A stretch of DNA of 64,000 nt from CAXMMR01 sp965198995 (lineage in GTDB: Bacteria > Pseudomonadota > Alphaproteobacteria > Acetobacterales > Acetobacteraceae). Positions 17,026-29,100 of this stretch are shown one piece after another. Made by a program: the position numbers and the translations under genes. Numbering within the stretch: position 1 is the first letter of the stretch; every line of letters begins with the position of its first letter. Where the stretch lies: positions 2,976,001 to 3,040,000 of the forward strand of contig CBDAQG010000002.1 in NCBI GenBank assembly GCA_965198995.1, written 5' to 3'. The notes under the pieces were generated by a model. It searched no databases. It was given only the letters and a program-made list of their open reading frames with translations, and was not told the DNA's origin.

Positions 17026-18587
17026 ATGCGACGCGTGTCATTCCAGGCGATGTCGCCTGCGGGCCTGGTGATCGATGCCGTTAACACCGAGGCCGATCGG
17101 TTGCTGGTCATCGCCCGTCCCGTCACTCTCGATGCTGCCTGTCCCGAGTGCGGCAGGAGATCAGGGCAGGTTCATAGTCGCTACGATCGTCGCCTGATGG
17201 ATCTCCCATCTCACGCCGAGCTGTGCACCTGCGCGTCCGGGTGCGCCGGTTCCGATGCGGCAACGCTGGCTGCCCACGGATGATCTTCGGCGAGCCGTTG
17301 GCTGACACGGTGGCGCCACGCGCAGCTCGGCGCACGTCGCGGCTTGAGGGCATCGTCCACCATCTCGGCATCGCGCTGGGCGGCCGTCCGGCCGCCACCC
17401 TGGCTCGCCGCCTCATGCTGCCGGTTAGCCGAGACACGTTGCTGCGGGTCGTTCGGCGCCGCGCCTCGCCAATCGATGCTGACGCCATCACCGTCATCGG
17501 CATCGACGACTTCGCGTGGAAAAGGGGTCAGCGGTATGGCACACTGCTGTGCGATCTGGAGCAGCGCCGGATCGTCGATCTGCTGCCTGACCGCGAACCC
17601 GCGACGATTGAGGCTTGGCTGGCAGCCCACCCCGAGATCACCATCGTCTCGCGCGATCGCGGCGGCGGATACGCCCAGGCCGCGACCAACGCCGCGCCAC
17701 AGGCCGTGCAAGTCGCCGACCGCTGGCACCTGATGGAGAACGTCAGCGCTGCGTTTCTGGAAGCAGTCAGGCGCTCGATGCGCGTCATTCGCGAGGTACT
17801 CAACGCCACGGTAATCGACCCGACGCTGCTGACTCAGGCCGAGCGCATCCAATACGATGGGTTTCTGCTACGCCAGGACAGTAACCGAGCCATCAAAGCG
17901 ATGGCCGCGGCGGGCATGCCGATCAAGAAGATCGCACGGCAAACGGGTCGAAGCTGCAAGCTGGTGCGCAACGTATTGCGTGGCGGCGACGGCGATGTAT
18001 TCCGGTGCCGCACCAGCATCCTGGAGCCGTTCCTCGTCAAGCTGGCGGCCGAGTGGGACGGCGGCTGCCGCAATGGCGCCGAACTGTGGCGTCGACTTCT
18101 CGCTGCGGGTTTCCGAGGCGGTGTTCGGGTTGTCGCGGAATGGGCAATCCGGCGGCGACGTATCGAGACGGTGGGGCAAACCCTGTCTCGTACCGCGCCG
18201 CCTGCACGACAACTGAGCCGCTTGCTGACGACACGTCGTGACCACCTGTCCAAGGCGGACGCCATCACGGTGGCCGCGATTGAAAGCGGAGTGCCCGCTC
18301 TCGGGATGGCACGCGATCTGACGGACCGCTTTCACCGCATGCTGCGAACGGGCGATGCTGACGCGCTGACACCGTGGTTGGCCCACACCGGCGACAGCCT
18401 GCTTGCCTCGTTTCGAAAGGGCATCAAGGCCGACCTGGACGCGGTGCGAGCCGCCCTGACCGAGCCATGGTCGAACGGCCAGACCGAGGGTCAGATCACG
18501 AAGCTGAAGCTCGTCAAACGCCAGATGTATGGCCGCGCTCGGCTTGATCTTCTCCGGGCACGCCTCGTTACCCCGAGTATAGACTGA
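17026..18587 (+). pseudogene. ISL3 family transposase, frameshifted
   Basis: ATG 17026 begins MRRVSFQAMSPAGLVIDAVN and carries the N-terminal zinc finger CPECGRRSGQVHSRYDR. Near 17215-17225 coding passes to another frame (VHLRVRVRRFRCGNAGCPRM), completing the second Cys pair. The catalytic DDE domain is intact: VIGIDDFAWKRGQRYG, then TIVSRDRGGGYAQAA, then the Glu in WSNGQTEGQITKLKLVKRQM. The length of about 520 residues matches ISL3 transposases. The helix-turn-helix KKIARQTGRSCKLVRNVL is near the middle. With the frameshift at the zinc finger it is probably inactive. Confidence 0.85.
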
Positions 18588-18596
18588 TCCTCGATC

Positions 18597-18620
18597 TGCA
18601 CCGAAATTGAGTCAGAGCCC
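18597..18620. repeat. ISL3 right terminal inverted repeat
   Basis: Inverse partner of 16958-16981. It ends in GTCAGAGCCC. Confidence 0.85.
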
Positions 18621-18673
18621 CTATTCCACGCCTATCCACACCCGGACGTGACGCAGGTTCTGCAAATCGGGCT

Positions 18674-18810
18674 TTAGAACACCGTGACGGCCTCCAACTC
18701 GCCATAGCCGAGATACTGCGTCCAGCGCGCGCAGAGGGGCGTCCCGCTGATGCGACCACTCAGCGTCTTGGTCTCGAGCACCAGCAGGCGATCCGTAAGC
18801 GGCCGACGCT
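18674..18810 (-). pseudogene. NERD (nuclease-related domain) fragment
   Basis: A short leftward frame reads DRLLVLETKTLSGRISGTPL and WTQYLGYGELEAVTVF with a stop at 18674. The (L/I)ETKxxSGxI core followed by W is typical of NERD domains, which resemble restriction-endonuclease folds (the Glu and Lys are active-site type). Only about 45 codons remain, so it is a relic, and the extent upstream is unclear. Confidence 0.5.
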
Positions 18811-19011
18811 GACGCCTTGACAGCTTCAATTCTGGATGACCGCTCAGTCCGCCAATCCTGGTGCTATGACTGAATGTGGCCGAAAGCGGCGGTTCCGCTT
18901 ACGGGCAAGAACCCTGAGGAAGCGGACACGGACCCGCCACGCATTAATGGCTACGCGTAACTCTTTGCGGACCAAGTTGAGACCGTTACGGTGCGAAGCC
19001 AGAAAACGAGC

Positions 19012-19201
19012 GATGGCCAAGCAGATGCTGTCTCACGTCCATGTCGGGATCACGAACTTCGCTCGCGCCTTCGCATTCTACGCGGCACTGATGGAGGAAC
19101 TCGGCCTTGTTCTTCGCTTCGAAGATCCGACCAAAGAGTGGGCCGGCTGGATTGGCGCGGGGGCCGAGCGGCCGCTCTTTCTGATCGGCCGTTCCCCGTA
19201 A
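19012..19201 (+). pseudogene. VOC/glyoxalase-family N-terminal fragment
   Basis: From ATG 19012: MAKQMLSHVHVGITNFARAF, the first beta-alpha-beta module of a VOC protein, whose His is the first metal ligand. Then FYAALMEELGLVLRFEDPTK and WAGWIGAGAERPLFLIGRSP, after which a stop ends the frame at 19201. Intact family members are about 120-130 residues, so half is missing. The break lies about 40 bases before the relaxase fragment starts, which suggests a deletion or insertion junction. Confidence 0.65.
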
Positions 19202-19239
19202 CAGCAAAAGAAAATGGACGGACCGCTACCGTCTGCTGA

Positions 19240-20519
19240 CCCGTGCAACACAGTCGCCGGGATCGGGAGATCGGCTCGCTATTCCGGGGCACCGAGCCGG
19301 ATCTTGACCGACTTCCGGGCCTGTCGACGAAGCAGCGCGGCCGGAAAATCGACGGCCAGCGCATCGCCGTCGCCGACGCAGAGAGCCAGGCAGACGCCTC
19401 GCAGGAGTTCCACCTTGCCGAGGTGAAGCGCGCCTTGGCGATGAAGCAGGCGGACGGAACGGCCCGCTTCATCGGTGGCGACCACGACCAGGTGCTCGGC
19501 CGCATCGCCGACTTCTACATGGATCGGCGCGATGTGCTGCGGGCCGAAGGATCAAAGCGCAGCATCACCGTCTCGACGCTAACCGACCAGGATGCGGCCG
19601 ACGTCAGCCGAGCGATCCGCGGGCGACTCAAGCAGCGGGGTGAGCTCGGCGAGGATGAGCAGGAAGTGCCAGCGATCGACCAGCGCGGGGAGCAATACGA
19701 GTTGCCGATCGCGACCGGCGACCGCATCCGACTGTTCCGGCGCACCGGGGCGAAGGTCGACGGCAAAGGCGTCGCGATCGGCAACAATGGTGACATCGTG
19801 GAGGTCGCCGGCAAGTGGGCGGGAGGCCTCATATTGCGAGACCGTGACGGCCGCGTCGGTCAGGTCGAATGGGAGCGCCTCGAGGACAAGACAGGCCGGC
19901 TCCTGGTCGGGTTTGGGTATGCCATGACAGTGGACGCAGCCCAAGGCATCACCTCGGACGAGCACATCAACGCGCTTCCCGGCGGCTCGGGCGGCATGAC
20001 GGGCTCCACGGCCTACGTCGCCGAGAGCCGGGCACGTGGCGCCACCTGGACCCTGATCTCTGACGAGGCGACCTTCGAGGCAGTCCGCAATCGGCGGGCG
20101 CTCGGCGACCAGACGCCAGTCACGGCAGAGGACATGTGGGACAAGGTCGCCGGCGACGTGGCAACCAAGCCCTACAAGGCACTCGGCATGGACCTGCTGC
20201 AGACCACCCGCGAGGACCGCGACAGAACAATTCGGCCTTCATGCAAGACGCCGTCACAGTGGACCGGCTGGAAGCGCGCGGGATCGACGTGGGCCTGGAA
20301 GTGCGTGCTCGGGCGCAGGCCGACGCCGTGCGGCACGCGATCCCCACCCTTCTCGCGTCGCTCGACGTGGCGATCGCCGGCGCGAAGACGACGCTCACCG
20401 GCCCCATGACCGACGCAGAGCAGCATCTACGAGAGCTGCGGGTAGACGCCGAGCTGTCGCGGCGTGCGCTCGATCTGGTTGCAAGCCGGCCAGGCGGTGC
20501 AGCGTCACCGACCGGCTGA
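19240..20519 (+). pseudogene. MobF-type conjugative relaxase, C-terminal fragment
   Basis: About 420 codons of the helicase half of a TrwC/TraI (MobF) relaxase: ADFYMDRRDVLRAEGSKRSI, GDRIRLFRRTGAKVDGKGVA, and helicase motif GYAMTVDAAQGITSDEHINA followed by AYVAESRARGATW, the conserved SF1 motif VI area. A frameshift near 20225 moves coding to the frame ending LASRPGGAASPTG at 20519. The N-terminal relaxase domain (catalytic Tyr, HUH histidines) and Walker A are gone. The first codons after 19240 directly follow a VOC fragment, so the left end is a breakpoint. It shows that a conjugative element once integrated here. Confidence 0.75.
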
Positions 20520-21784
20520 TGGGCTTCACTCGTCCGGTGACGGCCCAAAGCAAACTCTTGGAACATCGGCAGACTGACTGGCTTTGGCCGATCTCGGAAG
20601 TCTAGGTTGATCGAGTAGCCGCCTGGAAAGCTGTCTCCCTCGATCAAGGCCTGAAGCGAGAAGCTAGTAGCCCGTTCGTTCGTCGCGGCGGTCGTGCTGA
20701 GACGCTGCCGTTCAAGGCTCTCCTTCCCACCGTTGCGGACCATGAGGAGTGACAGGGGCGGCCCTACTCCTGCCGGCAAGAGGCATCCGAGGTGCATAAG
20801 CGAGAAGAAGACTGTGCATTCCATAGGCATCGGCTCGAAGCCACTTACCGACCTATTATACATAAATGGCATAACTAGGTCTTGATTGCCCCTTTTACGC
20901 GTATCATACCAGAGGGCAAAAGCGGCCATCGCGGCTCGTACATATGGAGGGACGTGGTGACACGGCATCGTCTTTTGGGAGAGCTGGATTGCCTTAACGA
21001 AGGCGTTCTCGAAGGCTGGGCGAATGGTGTCGAGCCCGACGCGCCGATGCTTTGTCGAGAGGTAGAGGTCTTGAGCAGCCTCGCCTCGCTGCCAAGCTTG
21101 GATCTAACGGGTCCGTCGACCGCGACGAGCAGCGGCAAGAGGTGTGGCCGTGATGCTCAAAACGGTGTCATATGACGCAAGTGCCTGTCACCTTCTCAAG
21201 CGAGACACGTATCTCCTTGGCGCCGGCCTGGCGATGCTATCCGTAGCATAGGTCACAACTTGGTCCGTCCAATTAAAAATATCGACATCAGCAAAACCGG
21301 TCCGCAGGTCCGAGTGGTTTGTCACGACCATCAAACCGGCAGCGACGTCGTTGCGTTAGCGGCTGTCAATGGGCGTGTCGGCGCGGAAGGTCGTCGACAA
21401 GACTTGCAGATTGCCTTGGAGAAGCAAAATCATCCGCTGGCGCTGGCCATCCTGATTGCCGACAGGCCGGTTGTTGGTTCCATCGTCAGGATGATCGGCC
21501 TGCTTCACATAGCTGCTGACATAGGCTCGGTTCGGGCTGGCGATCTGGTCGATGCGGCTGAACTGATAGCTTTATACCTTGGAAGCGAGAGCCTTGTGCA
21601 ACTTGTGGGCCAATACCCTTGTAGCCTCGCGCTGAACATCAAGGTTGCAGCTGATGGCAAACACCGACTGACCCTCAACATCACCGCGGCGTACTAAGAT
21701 CAGGGCAAGGACGAAGCGAGATGGCGCTGATCGAGTTACGACAGTGGCTTGATGACACAGTTGCTGCTCAAGTGCCGGCGGCCT
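20520..21784. other. degenerate stretch without a convincing gene
   Basis: Fragments only. On the minus strand around 20560-20760 a frame reads GGKESLERQRLSTTAATNER and SFPGGYSINLDFRDRPKPVS, faintly like the middle of an AAA ATPase. On the plus strand 20960-21175 reads LGELDCLNEGVLEGWANGVE, of unknown type. Between 21250 and 21630 a minus frame (SYQFSRIDQIASPNRAYVSS, with stops) resembles a ligand-binding or outer-membrane protein. None has a full domain or a supported start. Confidence 0.4.
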
Positions 21785-22723
21785 CTAAATGCAGTCTTTC
21801 GCCGCCGCCGTTTTTTCTCGCCAGGGCGTTGGTTCGACAGCGTGCACCAGCATATCTAGAAACGCTCGCAGCCTCGGCAGCGCCTGTCTTTCCGGCAGGT
21901 AAGTCGCATGGATGATCGTGGCGGTGTCGGACTGAAACTCGCCGAGTAGAATCTTGAGGGCGCCGCTGCGGGTGAGCGGTAGAGCGATGGTCTCGCACAG
22001 GCGCATGATGCCGAAGTCGGCCAGGCAGAGCGCCAGCAGATCGCGGTTATGGCCGCTGCGAAGGTTGCCGGCGACCGTGATCTCCTGATGAACACCTTTA
22101 ATTTTGAACGGCCAGCTATCTTGCACGCCAGACGCGCGTTGCTTGAGAAGGCAATTATGATCGCGCAGCATCTCGGGCGCTTCAGGCCAGCCGCGGCGTT
22201 TGAGGTATGCCGGAGAGCCGACGATGAGGTGACGCAGTTCACAAAGCCGATGCGAGCGTAACATCGTGTCGCGTATCCGACCGGAATGGATGGCGATGTC
22301 GATGTTGTCCTCGAACAGCTGCACCGGCTCATTCGAGAGCTGCAAGCTCAACCGGATGCCGGGGTTATCGTCAAGAAAGCGGGGCACCAGTGGCACCAGC
22401 AGGCTGGTGCCCAAATCGGCGGGTGCGCTCACGCGCAGGTCGCCACTGGCCGCTGCGTGGCCAACCGATGCAAGCTGATCCGCTTGTTCGACAGCGTCGA
22501 TGATCTGGCTGCTGGCCTGCAAGTAACGTTGGCCCTCCTCGGTGAGGCGTCGTCCACGCGTGGAGCGATGCAAGAGTTTCACGCCGAGCCGGGCCTCCAG
22601 CGCGGCGATGGTTCGGCTCACGAATGGCTGGCTGGCGCCCAGGGCGTGGGCTGCGGCGGTGAAGCCGCCATGGTCAAGCACCGCTTTGAACACCCGCATC
22701 TCAAGCAGCCGGTCGTCTTTCAT
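21785..22723 (-). CDS. LysR-family transcriptional regulator
   Basis: 312 residues. The N-terminal winged HTH (about 8-65: LEMRVFKAVLDHGGFTAAAH, ASQPFVSRTIAALEARLGVK) is followed by the periplasmic-binding-like effector domain (LRVSAPADLGTSLLVPLVPR, then VQLFEDNIDIAIHSGRIRDT). That sub-pattern is close to the CrgA/DmlR-type LysR group. The length is normal and the frame intact. No divergent target gene remains: about 450 bases upstream hold no gene, and downstream is degenerate. It may act elsewhere or be an orphan. Confidence 0.9.
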   Translation of the reverse strand: MKDDRLLEMRVFKAVLDHGGFTAAAHALGASQPFVSRTIAALEARLGVKLLHRSTRGRRLTEEGQRYLQASSQIIDAVEQADQLASVGHAAASGDLRVSAPADLGTSLLVPLVPRFLDDNPGIRLSLQLSNEPVQLFEDNIDIAIHSGRIRDTMLRSHRLCELRHLIVGSPAYLKRRGWPEAPEMLRDHNCLLKQRASGVQDSWPFKIKGVHQEITVAGNLRSGHNRDLLALCLADFGIMRLCETIALPLTRSGALKILLGEFQSDTATIIHATYLPERQALPRLRAFLDMLVHAVEPTPWREKTAAAKDCI

Positions 22724-23108
22724 CGATCTTCGTGCTCAATCATGAGACCGATTGAGCGGCCTGGCTCATCTTCATCCTGTTATAACAGGGCAGTGCGTTC
22801 GCAGTTGCGAGGTTCAATTCTGTTGCTGTGGAAAGCGCGTGGCTGAGGACGCCACGCATCAGGGCGTCAGCTGCTCCAAACGTTGCACGGCACCTCGACT
22901 ATGCGCGCGGTGCCGGCGGATGCCTAATCAGGCTGCGGCTCGCAGGCTGGAGGCGTGGCGAGCCCGTCGTCTCTGACCGGCTTGAGCGGCACAGGTCGAT
23001 GGAGAGGGCTGCTCAGGCGGTCTTCTGTCGAACCGCGGTGGGTGAGGCGAGCCGGCATCGGATGGTGGCTGTAGCTGCCTGGCAAGCGAGCTGAGGTAAG
23101 CAAGGAGA
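22724..23108. other. stretch without a gene
   Basis: Short frames are present but have no plausible starts or family resemblance. The LysR promoter should lie next to 22724. I see no RNA gene or repeat. Confidence 0.4.
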
Positions 23109-23140
23109 GGGATGAAGGTCTACTTGCAGACCTTCATCCC
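23109..23140. terminator. strong 13-bp hairpin after the giant gene
   Basis: GGGATGAAGGTCT (23109-23121) pairs perfectly with AGACCTTCATCCC (23128-23140) around a 6-base loop, 36 bases beyond the stop of the leftward giant gene. There is only a weak T-rich tail. It is the likely transcription terminator for that gene. Confidence 0.75.
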
Positions 23141-23175
23141 TTGTTGCACGGAGTTGACGCCCTCTCGTCGTCGAG

Positions 23176-26100
23176 TCAGACGATCGAGTTGGCGGACAGG
23201 CTGCTGACGCCGAGCAGAGTGATCCGCGTGCCGTCCGTGAGCAGGACGTTGGTCGCACCACCGGCGCTGTTTTGCGAGGCCACACCGCTCGTGCCGCTGC
23301 CATAGCCGAACAGGGCTATCTGATCCTGGCCGACCTTGAAGCCGCTGATTACGTCGACACCGCCTGAAACGCCCTTGACGAAGTCGTAAGCGTTCATGCC
23401 GGTGCCGCCGAAGACCGTTGCCAGGCCGCTGCCGAACAGCGTGGTATCGTTGCCGCCACCCTGGATGGCGAGCATTGAACCGCTGCCGGTTTCGAAAGTG
23501 TCATTGCCGGTGCCGCCATAGACCGTCTCTGTGCCGGCATTACCGATGAAGGTGTTGCTGCCGCCATGCCCGATCATCAGCGTGCTGCCTGTCGCATTGC
23601 CACTCAACGTGCTGCCGTTCACACCACCATACAAGGTGTCGTTGCCGGAGCCGGCATAGAGCGTGTCCGCGCCTGGGCCTGCGACCAGCACGTCCGACGC
23701 GTTGCCGCTGCTGCCGTAGATCACGCTGCTGCCGTTGCCGCCATAGATCGTTGCGTTGCCTGGGCCGCCATAGGCGTCGTCGCCATCCGAGGTGACGAGC
23801 ACGCTGCTGCCGACGCCGCCGACCAGCGTGTCCGTGGCGCCGCCGAAGAGAACGGCCTGTCCGGTGCCGCCGCCATACAGGACGTTGTTCGCCTGGCCGA
23901 TCAGCTCGGAGAAGCCGCCGCCGCCCACGAGCGTCTGGTTGGCACCGCTGGCGAACAGCTGGTCGGAGCCGGAACCGGCGGCGAACAGGATGTCGCCGCT
24001 GCCGCCGCCGACGAGCGTGGTCAGGCCGCCGGTGGCAATCAGCACGTTGCCGCCATCGCTGCCGCCCTGCACGTAGCCGCCGGCGCTGCCGGCATACGCC
24101 TCTATCGTCCCGGTGGTGCCGAGAACCACGGTGTTACCGGAACCGCCAACGACGGTGATCTGGCCGCTGCCGCCTGTGACCTTGAGCGAGTTGCCACTCG
24201 CGTTTGCGGCGGTGCTGGCGGCGATCAGGCTGCTGCCGCTGCCGGCCGCGATGGTGTCGTCGCCGCTGCTGGTGACGTAGGTCGTGTTGACAGGCAAGAC
24301 GCCATCGTAAAGAGAGATCGTGTTTGTCGAGCCGGCATTGGTCTGAATACCACTCATGCCTTGCGCGTTTGGCGTGTCGATGGCGAGCGTCGCGCCGTTC
24401 GCCAGGACACTGACGCTGGCTGTATTGGCGGTTGTCGCCAGTTGAACCTGGCCGGTGACGGCCAGCGTGCCGGCGCCGGAGATTGCACCGGTCAGTCGCG
24501 TTGTTGCGCCGGTTCCTTCGACCAGGCTTTCCGAGCCACTCTGCAAGGTGACCGCGTTATGGACAACAACCGTTCCGGCCTGGCTGTTTGCGGCCACGCC
24601 GTCAAGCGTTCCGCCGGCAAGTGCAAGCGTGCCCGCCACCGACGCCGTCTCATCGAGCGACAGCGAGCCATTTTGCGCCAGCATCACGTCAGCGGCGTGC
24701 AGGCTGCCGCCATTGCTGAGCGCGACAAGGCCGACATCGCCGCCGCCGACGCTCACCATGCCGGATGTCGTCCAGTTCGCTCCGGAGCCTGAGACGCTTA
24801 CCTGGCCGATGCCGTCGTTGCCGACCGAGCCGCTCCCTTCGCTAAGCGTGCCGTGCACGACAAGGCCGCCTGTGGTCAGGCCTCCAGTGGTGAATGCGCC
24901 GCCGATCACGACACTGTCCGTGCCTGTGACCGAGGCGTTCGTGCTGAGCGTCAGCAGGCCGTCGGCAACCACGCGCAGGCCGGCAGTCGCGCCGGGGAAA
25001 GTGTCGGCCCCGGTGGCCTGCAAACTAGCGGTCGAGGTGGTGAGCACGCCCGTCATGGTGACGGAGTCGCCCCGAACGACCACGCTTCCGGCAGCACCCT
25101 CGCTGCCAACCGTGTAAGGCGTGGTCGAGCCGGTGGCGAAATCGACGACGTCGCCCATGGTCGGCGCATTCGACGCGAGCTGTCCGTTGACGATGTAGTT
25201 GCTCGGGGTCGAGACGGAGAAGCTGGAGGGCGACAGCCAGTAGAAGATGTGCCCGGGTCCAGCCGTGCCGCTGCCCTGCGTGTAGTTCAGTGTCGTGCCG
25301 CTGGTCGCGCTCTGTCGATTGGCATCAGTGACCGTGACGGAAAAGTTCGTCGTGCTTGCGTTGATGGTGGTTGGCGTAAAGGCCAGCTCGGCGAGCTGGG
25401 TCGCCAGCGCGGCCGGCGTCTTGGCCGTCAGCGTGTAGGTGCCGGTGCCAGTCTTGCTGAGGCTCGAGCCGTAAAGCGCAAGCGTTCCGTTGGCGTCGCT
25501 TGCCAGGTTGCCGACCAGCGTTGTCACGGTTGCGGTGATGCTGCCGTTGGCGCCGGCGTCGAACACCGCGATCTGGCCGAACGGCGATACAGTCGTCCCG
25601 CCAGGCGCTGTTTCCGTCGACCGCAGCGCAGAGATCACGGGGCTTGATCCTGAGGCTTGCTGGCTGGAGTTATTGAAGGACGTGACCGCCGTTGCGACCT
25701 GACCGTTCTGGTTGGTTACAAGGAGCGACAAGGGTGTGGCGCTGTCGCCGCCGGCCGGCGTGAAGATCAACGCCTGCAGCTCTGCGGTCAGTGCGGTCGG
25801 GCTTGTGGCGGCGAGCTTATACGTGCCGGCAGCCGTCTGGGTCAGACCCGTGCCGCTCAACGAGCCGTTATCGTCGCTCGGCGCGTTGTTCGCGTAGGTC
25901 ACGATGGTCACGCTCTCAGACGCGCCGGGGCTGGCGTCAGCCACTGTCGCTGAACCGAATGGATGCGTCGAGGTGTTGCCGCTGTTGGACTCGCTATCCG
26001 GCAGGCCGTCGATGACGGGACCGGCCGAGCTTGCTGCACCGACATTCAGCCTGGTGATGCTCACAGCTTCGCCGCCGGTCTTGTCGACGGCATCAAGCAG

Positions 26101-29100
26101 GAAGGTTAAATTGCCGTCCGCGGTCGGCGTGAACGTGATGTCCTGCAGCTCGGCACTGATGATTCCGGGACTGCCATAGTCGAGCTCATAAAGGCCAGTG
26201 CCGATATGGCTGAGGCCTAGTCCGCTGAGGGTGCCGGGCGCGTCGCTAATCGTCACACCGTTAAAAGTGCGGATGATGACCTTATCGCTGGCGCCGCTGC
26301 TGCCGTCGGTGAGGTTGACCGACCCGAACGGGTGCGTGACGACGCCAATGCTGTCGTTCTGAGTGGCAGGCAACCCCGACAGGACGACCGCATTGTCGGC
26401 GCCGCTGGTGCTCTGACTGCTGTAATTAAGACCTGTTGCACCAACCGTGCTGAGGCTGGCGCTGTTGCTGACCTGCAGCACCAGACCGAAGCTGTCCTGT
26501 GCGGCGGGCGTGAACACCAGCGCCTGCAGCTCGGCGGTCAGAACAGCCGGGCTGGTGGCATTGAGGGCGTAGAGGCCCGCGCCCGTATGGACGAGACCGG
26601 CGCCGCTCAGCGTGCCGGCGGCGTCGGAGTTGACGAAGCCATCGTTCGCCGTGGTGTCGTCGCTGGAGAGTCTGAGTTGTATGATGGCGCTATCGGAGGC
26701 GCCGGCGCTCGTGTCCGACACCGTCACGGCGCCGAACGGCGTCGTTGGGTTGAGATTGACGGCGTTCTCAGATGCGGCGAGGCCGGAGATGACGGGCGTG
26801 CTAGTGCCTGCAGCGCTGGCGTTGCTGTAGGTCAGCTCAGTACCCGTTGAGGCTTGGTCACCAGCCTGGTTGACGACACCGAGGACGACCCGTGTGGTCG
26901 TATCCTCGAGCGGCGTGAACGTCAGTGCCTGAAGCTCCGCCGTGAGCGCCTGTGGAGTTGCGGCAACAAGCCGATAGAGGCCGGCGCTGGTCTCGATCAG
27001 GCCGCTTCCGGTCAGCTGGCCGGATGCGTCGCTGATCTCGTTGCTGCTGTTCAACAGAACGATGGTCGCGCTTTCGGACGCGTTCGTGCTGGTGTCAATC
27101 ACGTTGACCGAGCCGAACGGGTGCGTGCTGGCAGTCCCGACAACATACTGGCTTGATGACTGCCCGGAGATCAGCGGGGCGGCCGCGTAGGTGGTCATGG
27201 TGCCTGTGCTGGTGCCAGTGCCGGTGCCGGCGCCGGTGTAGCTGAAGTCGGTGGCGGCGGTTGCCGTCAGCGACTCCTGGTTGTCGATGCGGACGCTGAT
27301 GCTGATGCTGCCGGAGGCAACGCCGGGCGCGGGGCTGAGCACCAGCGCCTGCAGCTCGGCGGTCAGTGCGGCCGGGCTGGTTGCCGTCAGAGTGTAGACG
27401 CCCGTTGACGTCTCGACGAGACCGGATCCGCTGAGCGAGCCGGCCGCATCACTCGGGGCGTTGTTGACGTCAAGCGTAATGGTGGCGCTGTCGGCGGCAT
27501 TGATGGTGGCGTCGGTGACCATTGTCGAGGCGAACGGGCTGATCGTTGCGGTGCCGCTATAGCTCTCGCTTTTCGGCAGGCCCGAAATCATTGGAGTTGC
27601 CGTGCCGGCAGAGCTTGAGGAGGGTGACGCGGGGGTGTCGCTCAGGTTGGTGGTGGCCGTGGCCTGGAGGCCGGCCTGGTTGGCGACATCGAGGGCGATG
27701 CTGGTGCTGGTGGCGGCGGCGCCGGCGACCGGGGTAAAGACGAGGCTCTGCAGCTCGGCGGTGAGCGCGGCCGGGCTGGTGGCGGCGAGGGTGTAGACGC
27801 CGGGCGAGGTCTCGGTGAGGCCGGCGCCGCTGAGCGCGCCGTTGGCGTCGCTCGGGGCGTTGTTGACGTCGAGCGTGATGGTGGCGCTGTCGGCGGCGTT
27901 GGTGGTGGCGTCGCTGACGGTTGCGGAGCCGAACGGGTTGATCGTGGCGCTGCCGGTGGTGCTCTCGCCCGAGGCGATGCCGGCGATCATCGGCGCGGCC
28001 GTCGTGCCGGGATTGCTGGGCGCGGTGGCGGGGGTGTCGCTCAGGTTGGTGGTGGCCGTGGCCTGGAGGCCGGCCTGGTTGGCGACATCGAGGGCGATGC
28101 TGGTGCTGGTGGCGGCAGTGCCGGCGACCGGGGTAAAGACGAGGCTCTGCAGCTCGGCGGTGAGCGCGGCCGGGCTGGTGGCGGCGAGGGTGTAGACGCC
28201 GGGCGAGGTCTCGGTGAGGCCGGCGCCGCTGAGCGCGCCGTTGGCGTCGCTCGGGGCGTTGTTGACGTCGAGCGTGATGGTGGCGCTGTCGGCGGCGTTG
28301 GTGGTGGCGTCGCTGACGGTTGCGGAGCCGAACGGGTTGATCGTGGCGCTGCCGGTGGTGCTCTCGCCCGAGGCGATGCCGGCGATCATCGGCGCGGCCG
28401 TCGTGCCGGGATTGCTGGGCGCGGTGGCGGGGGTGTCGCTCAGGTTGGTGGTGGCCGTGGCCTGCAGGCCGGCCTGGTTGGCGACATCGAGGGCGATGCT
28501 GGTGCTGGTGGCGGCGGCGCCGGCGACCGGGGTAAAGACGAGGCTCTGCAGCTCGGCGGTGAGCGCGGCCGGGCTGGTGGCGGCGAGGGTGTAGACGCCG
28601 GGCGAGGTCTCGGTGAGGCCGGCGCCGCTGAGCGCGCCGTTGGCGTCGCTCGGGGCGTTGTTGACGTCGAGCGTGATGGTGGCGCTGTCGGCGGCGTTGG
28701 TGGTGGCGTCGCTGACGGTTGCGGAGCCGAACGGGTTGATCGTGGCGCTGCCGGTGGTGCTCTCGCCCGAGGCGATGCCGGCGATCATCGGCGCGGCCGT
28801 CGTGCCGGGATTGCTGGGCGCGGTGGCGGGGGTGTCGCTCAGGTTGGTGGTGGCCGTGGCCTGCAGGCCGGCCTGGTTGGCGACGTCGAGGGCGATGCTG
28901 GTGCTGGTGGCGGCAGTGCCGGCGACGGGGGTAAAGACGAGGCTCTGCAGCTCGGCGGTGAGCGCGGCCGGGCTGGTGGCGGCGAGGGTGTAGACGCCGG
29001 GCGAGGTCTCGGTGAGGCCGGCGCCGCTGAGCGCGCCGTTGGCGTCGCTCGGGGCGTTGTTGACGTCGAGCGTGATGGTGGCGCTGTCGGCGGCGTTGGT

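Larger units (their letters stand above)
16950..18628 (+). mobile_element. ISL3-family insertion sequence
   Basis: Terminal inverted repeats are clear. The left end reads GGGCTCTGACGCAATCTCGG from 16958, and the complement of the right end (18597-18620) differs at two positions over 24 bases. Similarity extends outward to TGGAA, giving outer limits 16950 and 18628. I could not find a convincing 8-bp target duplication, so rearrangement may have occurred after insertion. It carries one transposase gene, which is frameshifted. Confidence 0.85.

Noticed and set aside
21260..21697. 145-codon plus-strand frame
   Set aside because: It looks like antisense composition. A minus frame over the same bases has more protein-like sequence but contains stops, so I report only a degenerate stretch.
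23109..23140. Small RNA gene at the 13-bp hairpin
   Set aside because: The position just after the giant gene stop is better explained by a terminator, and no promoter for a separate RNA is visible.
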